Below are positions 23,615 through 34,220 of a stretch of 64,000 nt of DNA, piece after piece (within the stretch, counting starts at the first letter, position 1; each line of letters starts with the position of its first letter). Position numbers and translations under genes: made by a program. A model generated the notes under the pieces. The model was not told the DNA's origin. It saw only the letters and a list, made by a program, of their open reading frames with translations, and ran no database searches. Origin of the DNA: Stomorhina lunata (Eukaryota > Arthropoda > Insecta > Diptera > Rhiniidae); assembly GCA_933228675.1 (NCBI GenBank), contig OW121741.1, positions 24,523,224 through 24,587,223 of the forward strand. Reading direction: 5' to 3'.

Positions 23615-25154
23615 TTTATTAATGCATTTGTGTATTTTGAAAAATGGAAATATTGGATTATTATTATAATTTTTAAATGGAGAGATTTTTTGTTAATATT
23701 TAAATGATTAATGAGCTCCTTATATACATAATTTATCAAAAATTGTTACTTCGATGAATAATTTAACATGAGCCACTTTAAAATACAGCAACCGTTTAAA
23801 TTACTACTTATATAGCCTCCAGTCCAGGCGGCAAATCATATCAAAAAGCCTTTTTTGTGTTAAATATTCGAAACTATCAAATATGCCCGACTGCATAAGC
23901 GTTAACAAATTTCATTAATTTAAAAAAGTCAACATTAAAAATTTATATCTCACAAAAAAAACCAATGGTGGGAACATAACATTTGGTTATAAATATTTAA
24001 TTTTCGATAAAATAAATTTATGTTTATATAATGCCAACACTTTAATTTATAACCATTTCAAGAACTGAAAGAAATTTTAATTTTAACACCTTATCCCCCA
24101 TAATAATCATTAAATATGACTAAATGAAAAATTTATATTCTAAAAATTTTCCCAATTTTATTATTTTCTTAATCGAATAAAAATAACAAACATTTAAATG
24201 ACTAAAGACATAAATTTACTGATTATTCTGAGACTATTTTGATACCTAATTAAAAATGCATTTACATATCGAAGGCACAAACAAATTAACATTGACTGAA
24301 TTCGAAATGAAAACCAGCAGAACAAAACAAATAGTGGCAGGACAGAGGGAGAAAAAATCAGCTAAATCAAAAGATAAATGCCGCCAAAACTTCTGCTGCT
24401 GCTTTTGCCGCCACTGCGATTTTATAAATATCTAAATACTACTCGTATACTCGTACACACATCGAGATATATATACAATAAAACGTTTGAGAATTGTTTT
24501 GAACTTCAAAGGGCCAGACCGCCAATGTAAAACAATTCTTAAGCCCATTTTAATCTCTACACGTTATGTTTTAAATGACCTGCAAAATATCGTAAATTCT
24601 CCTACAAAATAATAAAATAAAGGGAAATTTTCAGATACAAACTTGTTTCCAAATCATGTTGTTTGTATATTTAACTCAAAATGTTGGAAATATTATAAAA
24701 AAAATTAATAAAAAAATCCAAACAAAATCGTTTTGATATTCTGTTTTATTGTAGTTATACTGGGAGGGGGTATAATTTAATTTTTTATTGTTTTGTCAAT
24801 GAATTTATGAAACGTGTCTTTTACACGATTAAAACCATAATTTGTTGCTGCTTAAAAGAAATATTCAAAAAACATATAAATTTGTTAACAGGGATTTAGG
24901 CGGCTCAAAGGCTTTTGATGTCCGCATCATAAAAAATTACCTCAAATATAAATTATTAAACGAGTGTTAAATTGTTGTGAAAAGTTCTTAGTTTTTAGTT
25001 TTATGAGGTGTTTACAACTTTAAATTATGTCGGAATTTATCAAAGATACAGCAGGTTCAAAATAATATGATATTCCCAATAAGTGAAACGCCTTTTAAAC
25101 TAACTAAAAAGGCTGATTTATCTAACATAGTTCAGTTTTTCTTAATTAAAGAAG
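23615..25154. other. Spacer between the two inverted 11-bp arrays
   Basis: AT-rich, no supported gene. A short complex stretch near 24290-24420 with CAG/GCC-rich words may be non-repetitive host DNA. Confidence 0.55.
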
Positions 25155-26312
25155 CAGTTCTAGTTTAGTTCTAGTTCAGTTCTAGTTCAGTTCTAGTTAA
25201 GTTCTAGTTCAGTTCTAGTTCAGTTCTAGTTCAGTTCTAGTTCAGTTCTAGTTCAGTTCTAGTTCTAGTTCAGTTCTAGTTTAGTTCTTGTTCAGTTCAG
25301 TTCTAGTTCAGTTCTAGTTCAGTTCTAGTTCAGTTCTAGTTCAGTTCTAGTTCAGTTCTAGTTCAGTTCTAGTTCAGTTCTAGTTCAGTTCTAGTTCAGT
25401 TCTAGTTCAGTTCTAGTTCAGTTCTAGTTCAGTTCTAGTTCAGTTCTAGTTCAGTTCTAGTTCAGTTCTAGTTCAGTTCTAGTTCAGTTCTAGTTCAGTT
25501 CTAGTTCAGTTCTAGTTCAGTTCTAGTTCAGTTCTAGTTCAGTTCTAGTTCAGTTCTAGTTCAGTTCTAGTTCAGTTCTAGTTCAGTTCTAGTTCAGTTC
25601 TAGTTCAGTTCTAGTTCAGTTCTAGTTCAGTTCTAGTTCAGTTCTAGTTCAGTTCTAGTTCAGTTCTAGTTCAGTTCTAGTTCAGTTCTAGTTCAGTTCT
25701 AGTTCAGTTCTAGTTCAGTTCTAGTTCAGTTCTAGTTCAGTTCTAGTTCAGTTCTAGTTCAGTTTTAGTTCAGTTCTAGTTCAGTTCTAGTTCAGTTCTA
25801 GTTCAGTTCTAGTTCAGTTCTAGTTCAGTTCTAGTTCAGTTCTAGTTCAGTTCTAGTTCAGTTCTAGTTCAGTTCTAGTTCAGTTCTAGTTCAGTTCTAG
25901 TTCAGTTCTAGTTCAGTTCTAGTTCAGTTCTAGTTCAGTTCTAGTTCAGTTCTAGTTCAGTTCTAGTTCAGTTCTAGTTCAGTTCTAGTTCAGTTCTAGT
26001 TCAGTTCTAGTTCAGTTCTAGTTCAGTTCTAGTTCAGTTCTAGTTCAGTTCTAGTTCAGTTCTAGTTCAGTTCTAGTTCAGTTCTAGTTCAGTTCTAGTT
26101 CAGTTCTAGTTCAGTTCTAGTTCAGTTCTAGTTCAGTTCTAGTTCAGTTCTAGTTCAGTTCTAGTTCAGTTCTAGTTCAGTTCTAGTTCAGTTCTAGTTC
26201 AGTTCTAGTTCAGTTCTAGTTCAGTTCTAGTTCAGTTCTAGTTCAGTTCTAGTTCAGTTCTAGTTCAGTTCTAGTTCAGTTCTAGTTCAGTTCTTGTGCA
26301 GTTCTAGTTGAA
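25155..26312 (-). repeat. Second 11-bp minisatellite array, inverted orientation
   Basis: About 105 units of CAGTTCTAGTT, the reverse complement of the first array's unit. Slight variants sit at both edges (TTTAGTTCTAG near 25165 and 25270, TTCTTGTGC near 26293). The 12-bp ancestral form is not seen here. The two arrays could pair with each other across the 1.5 kb spacer. Confidence 0.95.
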
Positions 26313-28060
26313 TAGTATTATTTCCTACTTAATAATATTTCCGTGAAATATTTTATTTTCTCACACAAGATCAAATTGACTTATCATTTCTTGAACAAAA
26401 AACTTATGACATACACAAAGTTAAGATAAATTACGCCCTAATGACTTTGTATATATTTTTCATAAAATATAATTTTCGTAAATATTTTTTTTTATAAAAC
26501 GAACTTTATATGTATTTATAACGAACATGTATGAATTTCTTCCTAAGTCTATAGATATTGAGATAAAACCTCCCATAGCCAAGAAACAGGATGACTAGGA
26601 TATTTGTGCCGAAGGAGATTCATCATTTCCAGCCAAAAGTAAGTAATAAATATTCTCACAACTCATCCCTTTTGTTTGTGCGTTAATCCCACTTTTAACG
26701 ACTAAACTCACAACAACTTCAATCAGTCATTGTCAACAGAATGAATGAACGAATAAATAAATAAAAAAAAAACTGCAAAAGAATATGGAATAAAAAAAAA
26801 TAATATTAAATGTTGTCATAATCCATTTCATCAATTAATTATTCAAGTTTATTTTTGTGAACATAGCTATTGTCTCCCCTTTGCAATGACAAATGACATG
26901 GCAAATATTGAATAATATATAGAAAAATTATGAAATTTATATTTTTTCAAAAACCATAAATTTTGAATGTCATCAATTCGTTTACTTCATTCCATATCAT
27001 TTTGTCTGCTTAACTATAATTTTCGTGTTAAATATTAATAATGGGAGAAAAATGCAGAAAAAGAATTTTTAAAAGAATATTTAATGTCAAAGTAAAGAAG
27101 AATTACAATAACTTTTGCCTTCGTCATTGACTTAATTATGGGTTTTCGATTAATGAAATCAATCTTTTTAATGTCCTCATAAACAATAAGAGTTAAATAG
27201 TCTTGGAGTCAAATAGCTAGATATTAAGATATTAATCAATATTATTTTATTTTAACTTCTTGTTAAAAATATCAATATAAATACTATTTATTTAGACCAT
27301 AAGAGGTCACGACCCGGCGTTGCCCGTATTTTATAACTATTTAAGTATGTACAGAGATCAGAAATGTTCTCATGTTCCACGCCTACCAGATGATCAGGGC
27401 CATCAGAAATCTTTCCTTTGTAACGGCATATTTTTTTTTAAAATATCGTCAGTTAACTTTCGAGATAATCATAATATTCACAAAAATTTAATAATTCTGG
27501 CTAAGTACTAAATTTTTTTTTATAATTTTAAAAAATTTGAGTTTATTTGAATTAAATTGCATAGTAATTTTTTATACTTTTCTCCAATTGGCGGTAATGT
27601 CTAGAAATATAACTCTGACATCCACCTTTAACTATACAGATCAAATCACGAGTCGATATTTAAATATCGACTCAGATCAAATCATGAGTCGATATTTAAA
27701 AGAAGTAAGGCACAAGCTTTTTTTTTGGTACAGGATTCCTCCCATTTTAACCTTAACAGTCACAAATAATTTATATTTGAAAAAAAATGACCCATATTTC
27801 ACCATAACTTCCAAACTTTCAAAAAACTAAATCGATAAGCGAAATTTTGTGACATGTGTTTAAAATTTGAAATAAATGTAATATTAATTGAATCGTCTTA
27901 TGACTTGACTTAAACGAGATTTTTAAAGTGGTCTGGAAGATTTATGGTGATAAACTTACCCCCTAATAAAAGATTAATATAGGAATTTTGTATGGAAAAT
28001 TTATTTTTAAAGTTTACATTAAGTTATTTTTTTTTTTATTTAGGAACATTGTAAATTTTA
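26313..28060. other. Non-coding stretch with a possible fossil exon
   Basis: Near 26512-26640 a frame reads MYEFLPKSIDIEIKPPIAKK, then one TAG, then DICAEGDSSFPAKS, and ends at AAAGTAAGTAA, a good splice-donor match. The composition is protein-like and unlike the surrounding AT-rich noise, but I recognise no family. The rest shows nothing beyond AT-rich runs and a local duplication of GAGTCGATATTTAAA near 27650-27700. Confidence 0.35.
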
Positions 28061-28099
28061 TTTAAGTCGTTTTTATTCTTTATTTGTTGAATTCTTAAT

Positions 28100-28322
28100 T
28101 TTTGTATTTGCAATATATCGAAATATTCAAAAAATTATATCGTTAATTAACTACTTTTTTGTCATATATATTAAAAAAAACTATTGAAGTTAAGTTTGTT
28201 TTCGAGATAAATTCAAAAATCTACAATTTTTTAGCAAAAATCGCTATATCGGAACTTTAGTATTTTTGAAGTCAAAATTCATCAAAATAACGATAAATTG
28301 GCAAATCTGGCAGGTCTGATAC
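28100..28322 (+). repeat. Direct repeat H, copy 1
   Basis: It matches 30958-31182 in the same orientation, with shared blocks GAAGTTAAGTT, AAAATCGCTATAT-like and GATAAATTGGCAAATCTGGC then AGGTCTG. It ends 12 bp before the TTA-bounded element at 28335. It is probably the terminal part of a dispersed non-autonomous element whose other end was not found. Confidence 0.6.
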
Positions 28323-28334
28323 AAGTTTTTATTA

Positions 28335-29546
28335 TGCTAGAAACACAATCACGGCTACAGGCTACGGGCTACAACCTGTCAAAACTAGGTTACACGCATT
28401 TAAATGGGAATAATTTGTTAAGCGTCGGCACAGCTACACGACTACCGACCACCGTTGTAGCTGTAGCCAAGATTAAACTAATTTCTATTTTTATTGGCGA
28501 CAATAACAGATTTAGTGCTGTAAACACCATAGAATATTGAAATAAATGAGCGATTTAAACCACTTAACTTTATTTACAATAATTATGAAGGGAATTAAAA
28601 TAAACAATTAATATACTTATCAAATATTTATATACATAATGTATATAATAATATCTGATAAATATATGATATACAAATTTATATTTATATAACTCTACCT
28701 CAATAAAAGTACATTTTTAAGAAGTTAATTTTTAAACTGTCATAACTCACACGCTTCATGTGCTAGAGCTACGTAGTTTAGGTTATATAGAAGCCCAGTA
28801 TGTCCTGTATAAAATCTATAATTTAAAAGAGCATACTTATATCTATGTTGTTTTAAGATATGCGTATTTTTATTAAAAAGTTTCGGTTGTAAAAAATATG
28901 GGCTCTTAGTCCAATATAAATCGAAAGAATATGTATATCATTTGAAAGGTAGCTTTTGTTTGATACAAGAAAGGTAATATCGGATATAAGTTTTTAAAAT
29001 TATGCCCTATAGTTCTTAAAATTTAAAAAGCTCATAACTCTCAAACTATAAGTGATTCCCCTAAAATCTTTATATTGGAATTTTTTGATTTATGTATACT
29101 ATCAGGTACATGAAAGCCGTTGATATCGGAGGTTGATTGCTAAAAAGGATTTATGTAATTTCTGTCAAAATATAAATCGTTATTTTGCCCATCTTATAAA
29201 TGCGATGTTGGCATCACTCATAAGCAGCTGTTGCTGTTGAAGACATTTTGATTTAATTTATTTAATTTTTCTATCTGTTGGCTTTTGTTTTATTTGGTAA
29301 GTTTATTATTACTTATTCCTTATTCATTATTAATAATAGTTCTTAACATATTTTAGGTATTGGTATGGACTTGGATGAAATGATAATAGAGGAAGTGGTC
29401 CAAACGTCAAAAATTTATATCAGCTGTTTTCAATGCAGCTGCCGTCTTAAAAATAATTAAGTAGCTGACTACAAGGCGACTGTTGCAGCCAACGACTTTT
29501 GTAGTCGGTGTTCGTGTAGCCTGCTGTCGTGATTGTGTTTCCAGCA
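28335..29546. mobile_element. Short-TIR non-autonomous DNA transposon, TTA duplication
   Basis: The left end TGCTAGAAACACAATC and the right end read inward TGCTGGAAACACAATC differ at one base of 16. TTA flanks both ends (28332-28334, 29547-29549). Subterminal zones carry GGCTAC/GTAGC words in inverted arrangement, reminiscent of the foldback element at 1430-2505. No transposase. A 3-bp TWA duplication fits PIF/Harbinger-type mobilisation (inferred). The 80-codon frame at its left is not a gene. Confidence 0.75.
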
Positions 29547-29691
29547 TTACTCAATACTTAAAAGGTAGGGCTGGCAGACATTTTTCGTGAAAAATCGCCA
29601 TATTTAAAAAAAAAAAAAAATCGGCATTATCGGCAGTAAATTTTCAAAAATCGGCAAAAAATCGGAATAGTCAAAAAATATATATTAAATA

Positions 29692-30618
29692 CAGTGGTTA
29701 AATTTCAAATTTGAATAAAACACAAACTATTTAGGAAATTATAATAATTTTATTTTATTATTATATATTGGTATTACTCAATTATGTATGGAACAACATA
29801 TCGGCCAAATGGGCGCCGCGACCATGGCGGCTGAGGAATAATGGAGGTTCTATGCCGTTAATGTGCCGAATTATCTAATCCTTTAGCTCTTAAATTATTG
29901 CTTCTTTCAAATAACCCCAAAGAAAAAAGTCCAACGGTGTCAAATCACATGATCTTGGCGGCCAATTGACATCGCCATTACACGGCCATTGAATTTGTTG
30001 CGCAAAAGAGCCATTGTTTCGTTAGCTGTGTGGCAAGTGGCACCGTCCTGCTGAAACCACATATCATCCACTGTTGCCATTTTTTGCCACCATTCTGCCC
30101 GTTCACGACGTTTAGAATGGTCAAGAGGCTTTAGTTCTTGAGCCAATTGCACCTTGTTAGCGTATAAATGCAAGTCTTTATACATAATGTTCATCAACGA
30201 CGAGCGTGAGAGGTGCAATTGTTGGGCACGGCGACGAGTTGAGGTGGACGGCTCTTCAGCCACACTATCGCGAACAGCAGCAATATTTTCTGTATTACGA
30301 GCTGTACGAGTATGCACTGGTGTTCTCACATCTTCTGCAGACCCGGTTTAGTCGATTTCGATTTTTCCACGATTTTTGCGATTGTACGCACATTTGAACG
30401 ATCAATTTGACCAAAAAAATCACGAAGTGCACGATATGCATTTTGTTTTGAACGCCCATTTTCATAATAAGTCTGGATAACTTTAACATGTTGTTGGATT
30501 ATGTATCTCAAATTGAGTAAGTCTAAAATAGAGAAATGTCACATAAAATTCGGAAAAAAAACTTGGCGTTTAGGTGTGGTTCACATTCAACATCGGCCCT
30601 TACAATTTAACCACCCGA
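29692..30618 (-). mobile_element. mariner-family transposon, copy 2 (internally deleted)
   Basis: The same family as 7978-9228 in reverse orientation. Read from the minus strand it begins TCGGGTGGTTAAATTGTAAG at 30618. Its other end at 29692 (CAGTGGTTAAATTT) has lost about 15 bp of the inverted repeat. TA lies on both sides (29690-29691, 30619-30620). Confidence 0.85.
29782..30511 (-). pseudogene. mariner transposase copy 2, broken and shortened
   Basis: Homologous to the transposase at 8090-9123. The ATG is destroyed (TTGAGATAC replaces the start). The DNA-binding half is readable (RYIIQQHVKVIQTYYENG) but shifts frame near 30326-30340. A deletion of the whole block between MATVD and DMWFQQDGATCHT removes the first catalytic Asp and about 200 codons' worth of central domain. 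A further frame change follows near 29960. It retains AVRDSVA, which copy 1 lacks, and the Arg codon that is a stop in copy 1, so the copies decayed independently. Confidence 0.85.
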
Positions 30619-31190
30619 TATTTAAAAATGTTCATTGAAAATATTTCTATAGCACAAACTTTTTTTTTAAATTTTTCTATACAACAAATTTCATATTGAA
30701 CATTTTTTTAAAAAGAACAAAATCTAATTCGCAAATTTTCGATAGAAAAAATTTTAAATGAAAAATTTCACAGCAGACAAAAAATTTGAATATAATTTTT
30801 TTTTTTTATAGAAAAAATGTATAATGAAAGTTTTTCGGCGAAAACAATTTTAAATTAATAGAAAATTTTTCCATAGAAAAAAATTATATTGAAAATGTTT
30901 CCGGTGGAAAAATTGTATATAGCACAATTTTTTATTAAAATTTTTTATTTCGTTCCTTAGTTCTGTAAATTCCAATATATCGGAATTATTGAAAACTTAT
31001 ATCGTATTTTAACCTCTGATTTGTCATGTACAGTAAAAATGAATTTTAAACTTTGAAGTTAAGTTGGTTTTCGATATTATCATAAAAATCGCCAATATTC
31101 TAGCCAAAATCTACACTTTACTATTTTTCAGGTCAAAAATCGCCAAAATGGCGATAAATCGGCAAATCTGGTAGGTCTGTTTATAGGATA
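30619..31190 (+). repeat. Diverged TTTTCTATAG-type DNA plus direct repeat H, copy 2
   Basis: 30640-30950 is built of loose AAATTTTTCTATAGAAAA-like words resembling the 30-bp array at 47872-50335, but too diverged to phase. 30958-31182 is the second copy of direct repeat H. A GGCTGGCAGAC motif with neighbouring AAAATCGCC words at 29567-29610 may be the opposite end of the same element, which would make the mariner copy 2 a nested insertion. Confidence 0.5.
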
Positions 31191-32117
31191 GTTAAATTTA
31201 TATGTATTTTATATATAAACATTGGGAACAAGGTTTCTCCTGTCTGTCTGTCTGTATGCTAGGTTCTAAACGAAAGGAGCTAAGTCTTTGTAATTAGGCA
31301 AAACTATTCCTCACTTCTTGAAAAATTTAAAATATGCAAAATCGTTTCACATATGACCATAGCTAAAGAAATATATACTCTCTATCATCTATATCAGGTT
31401 TGAAGTTGGATTTTCGCTATACCTCCTTAATTTAGGCGGTGATAAAGGATTATGACTTCGTTGGTAACAATCTCAAGTGAAGAAGTTTTACGAGACGTCA
31501 AAAAGTTGTGGTCCGTCCACATAACAATGCAATAGTATATAGAAGGTAAAATTTTAAATCGCGGTGGACGGTAAGACTAGGAAGAGTGGGGTATGTCTAA
31601 TGTTCTACAAATCGAGTTCAATGAATATTTTCTTTTCGCTAGTTTAAGCCTTTTAAGATCTGAACAGCTATAAATAGTAATGTACTGGTCATACTATGTA
31701 TTTTTCGAAATTTATGATGATAAGAGCTTTTCATAGATGGTTAAGTTTGTTAATTAGTCAAATCTATCTAGGATTTTCGTTTCAGGGTGAAATTCTGAAA
31801 TCTTGTAGTCTAGAAAGTGATAGTTCCAAAAATGTTGTCACCTTTTTCGCTTATGTTTTTTAGCAACATTATTTTACTCAAAAAGAAAAAGTATTCGCAT
31901 TTGATTTCAGTCTGTTACATTTATTAATTAATGTAACAGATAATTTATTGATAAAAAGCCTAAAAGTGTTTGTGGGGGATAACCAATTACACGAAGCGCT
32001 TCGATGGTTGGTTAGGCCATCTCTTCAGGTGGAGTATTCCTACTTTTAGACAATTCGAAAACCTCGTATTATTACTTATTCTACAAACGCAATCTTTACG
32101 AATTATGCTTATAAACC
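31191..32117. other. Non-coding stretch with repeat A fragment
   Basis: 31200-31400 contains a repeat A fragment including a short CTGTCTGTCTGT run and AAACGAAAGGAGCTAAG. 31940-32050 resembles 4130-4240 (shared ATGGTTGGTTAG) and holds the perfect palindrome CGAAGCGCTTCG. No gene. Confidence 0.5.
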
Positions 32118-32699
32118 ATAAAGAACCTGGTTGACCGAGCCTTGCTCGGAGCTTTATGATTAGCAAATTTTAAAGTTATTTTATATTATAAAGTGCTAAA
32201 ATAAATTTAGAGGAAAGACATTGTACAAATATTCAGTTAATTTTGAATTATTTTATTTATTTTGTCCGACCAAAACATAGTTTGCATAGTTTACAGTTTA
32301 ACTCATTTTAATAATTTTGGAAATTATTCATACCAACAGAAACATCCGTCGACTCATGCGCAACAACTTTGCTACAGATTGTAGTCTGATCAAATGCACA
32401 GTTTACGATTTAATTAATTTTGAGTAGTTTGCAGTGGCGCCACCTGAAGTTGTTCAAACCATATAAGAAACCTTTGTCTGCTTATTCGTAACAACTTTGC
32501 TTATGATTATAACATGATCAAATGCACAGTTTACGATTGAATTCACTTTGAGTAATTTTCTGTGGCGCCACCTGTCGGACTTTGCTCATTCCAATTCATA
32601 AACCTTCTTCGGCTTATCCATAACAACTTTGCTGAAGATTATAGCATGATTAAATGTACACCTTACGATTAAATTGACTTTGAGTAAATTTCAGTGGCG
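32118..32699 (+). repeat. Repeat C, copy 3, left part (split by Transib)
   Basis: It begins ACCTGGTTGACCGAG at about 32125 with the CCGAGCCTTGCTCGG hairpin, then ~130-bp subunits. It is cut at CAGTGGCG, where the Transib begins, and continues at 38231. Confidence 0.85.
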
Positions 32700-32728
32700 C
32701 ACAGTGGTTTACGGACGCTTTTTTTTGG
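32695..32728 (+). promoter_or_regulatory. Transib left terminus, RSS-like, with target duplication
   Basis: TGGCG duplication, then heptamer CACAGTG (32700-32706), a 12-base spacer, then a run of eight T (32719-32726). The heptamer matches the V(D)J recombination signal. The 12-base spacing to a homopolymer is suggestive, but the T-rich strand is opposite to the A-rich RSS nonamer, so the nonamer equivalence is speculative. Confidence 0.7.
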
Positions 32729-34085
32729 AAATAATTCTGTAACTTTTGAACGACTGGAGATATTTGAATGAAATTTGACATGGTGGTAGTCAAGGAGTAT
32801 TTGAGTTGGTTTTTAAAAGCACTGGTCCATGAGGGGTCGGGAGAGTGATTGATGGACCTTCAAAGTTGGTCACCTCGGGTGTTCGATTTTTTTAAAAATT
32901 CGCCAAAAATCCATTTATGTATGGATTGAAAAGAAATTTTAAACTTAAGTTGTCCTTGAGAAGATCTACAAAAAATATGCTTAAATGTGTAGGTTATCTC
33001 CTTTGGATTTCGAGATATTTGGGTAAAAAGGAATTTTTAGGTTGATTTTTTACCTCTTTTTTTAAGCTTTTTTTGATCTGGTGGACGCATCTGAGGACCA
33101 AAAATTTTTTAAGAATATTCTTTAAATTTGTAATAAAATTCTGAATAATTTTTGTGCAAGTTAGTTATAGAAATCTTCTTTTGTTTAAAAGTTAAAAATA
33201 TTCAAAGTTGAAACTTACAAAAAATTTCGCTTTTTTTTTAGTTTTTCCCCAAAAGATAGCTATATTTTTTCACTAATAAAAAAATATTTTCTTAAGAAAC
33301 ATAAAAAGATTTTTAAAGTTTTTAAAAGAAAACATAATGAGAATGCGTATAAAACAAATTTTTTGCTAATTGGACTTTTGGTCCTCGCACATGTCCTCTC
33401 CAAAAAATGGCAATTTGTAAAAAAAAAAATTAGTTTAAACAAAAATTTCTCAAAAGGCAAAGCACCGATTTGAAAAAAATTATAATGTTCATATTTTCCA
33501 ATATATCTGTTATTGATTAGAAAAGTTTTTTCTGAAACGCGCTGCAAATAGAGACAGTGTTGCCATATTTGTAAAAAAACTCATTTTTTGAAACACCTTT
33601 TTCCCCAGTTGGGAATTGGGGAATTTTTAAGTTAAAATTGGGAATTTTTTTTAGTCTATTGCTTTTACATCTTATTGGTCTACATTACTACAAAATTTCA
33701 TTGTAATATCTTTATCCATGTCATTTCCACAGAATATCAAAGATTAAAAATATTTTCCTTAAAAAAGCAGAAAAACAATTTTTTTTTGTTTTACGATACA
33801 AAGTGTAAAAAAAGTAACGCACTTAAAAAAAACTTTTACTTAGTGCTGATCTCCTAGTCTTTCCCGATCTAATGATACTAAACATGTATATAAAGCATTA
33901 ATACCGAGTCTTAAAAAACTCTGAAAACTTTGGCCCCCGTAGCATTTTTACACTGTTTATTTAAATATAAGTGATGAATTTGTGCATATAAAATTAATAA
34001 TCATACTCAAATATTTCACTATAAGATGACAATGATCCTTCGATAACAAACAAATATTTTTTCATTTTTTTAAAGAAAATATCAT
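32700..34085 (+). repeat. Transib left terminal inverted repeat (~1.4 kb)
   Basis: Mirror image of 36815-38230. The 95-codon frame (33547-33260, minus) and the 60-codon frame (33675-33857, plus) encode exactly the same residues as their mirror counterparts, which measures how little the arms have diverged. These frames are otherwise unremarkable and probably not genes. Similarity fades near AAAGAAAATATCAT at about 34075-34085. Confidence 0.9.
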
Positions 34086-34220
34086 GAGGATTTATGAAAT
34101 ATCAAAATGTAAATAATTTGTACTTATATTAAAAGGTGAAATACATTTTATTGAAGTATTTGTAGTTAAAGTTTAAACTTACAGTTTTTATTACATATTT
34201 ATATAAAAGTAGTTATTTAC

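Noticed and set aside
20566..26312. CRISPR-like array
   Set aside because: Units are contiguous with no spacers, and the context is an insect genome.
33260..33857. 95- and 60-codon frames repeated at 37073-37670
   Set aside because: Identity is explained by the Transib inverted arms; AT-rich composition, no known domain.
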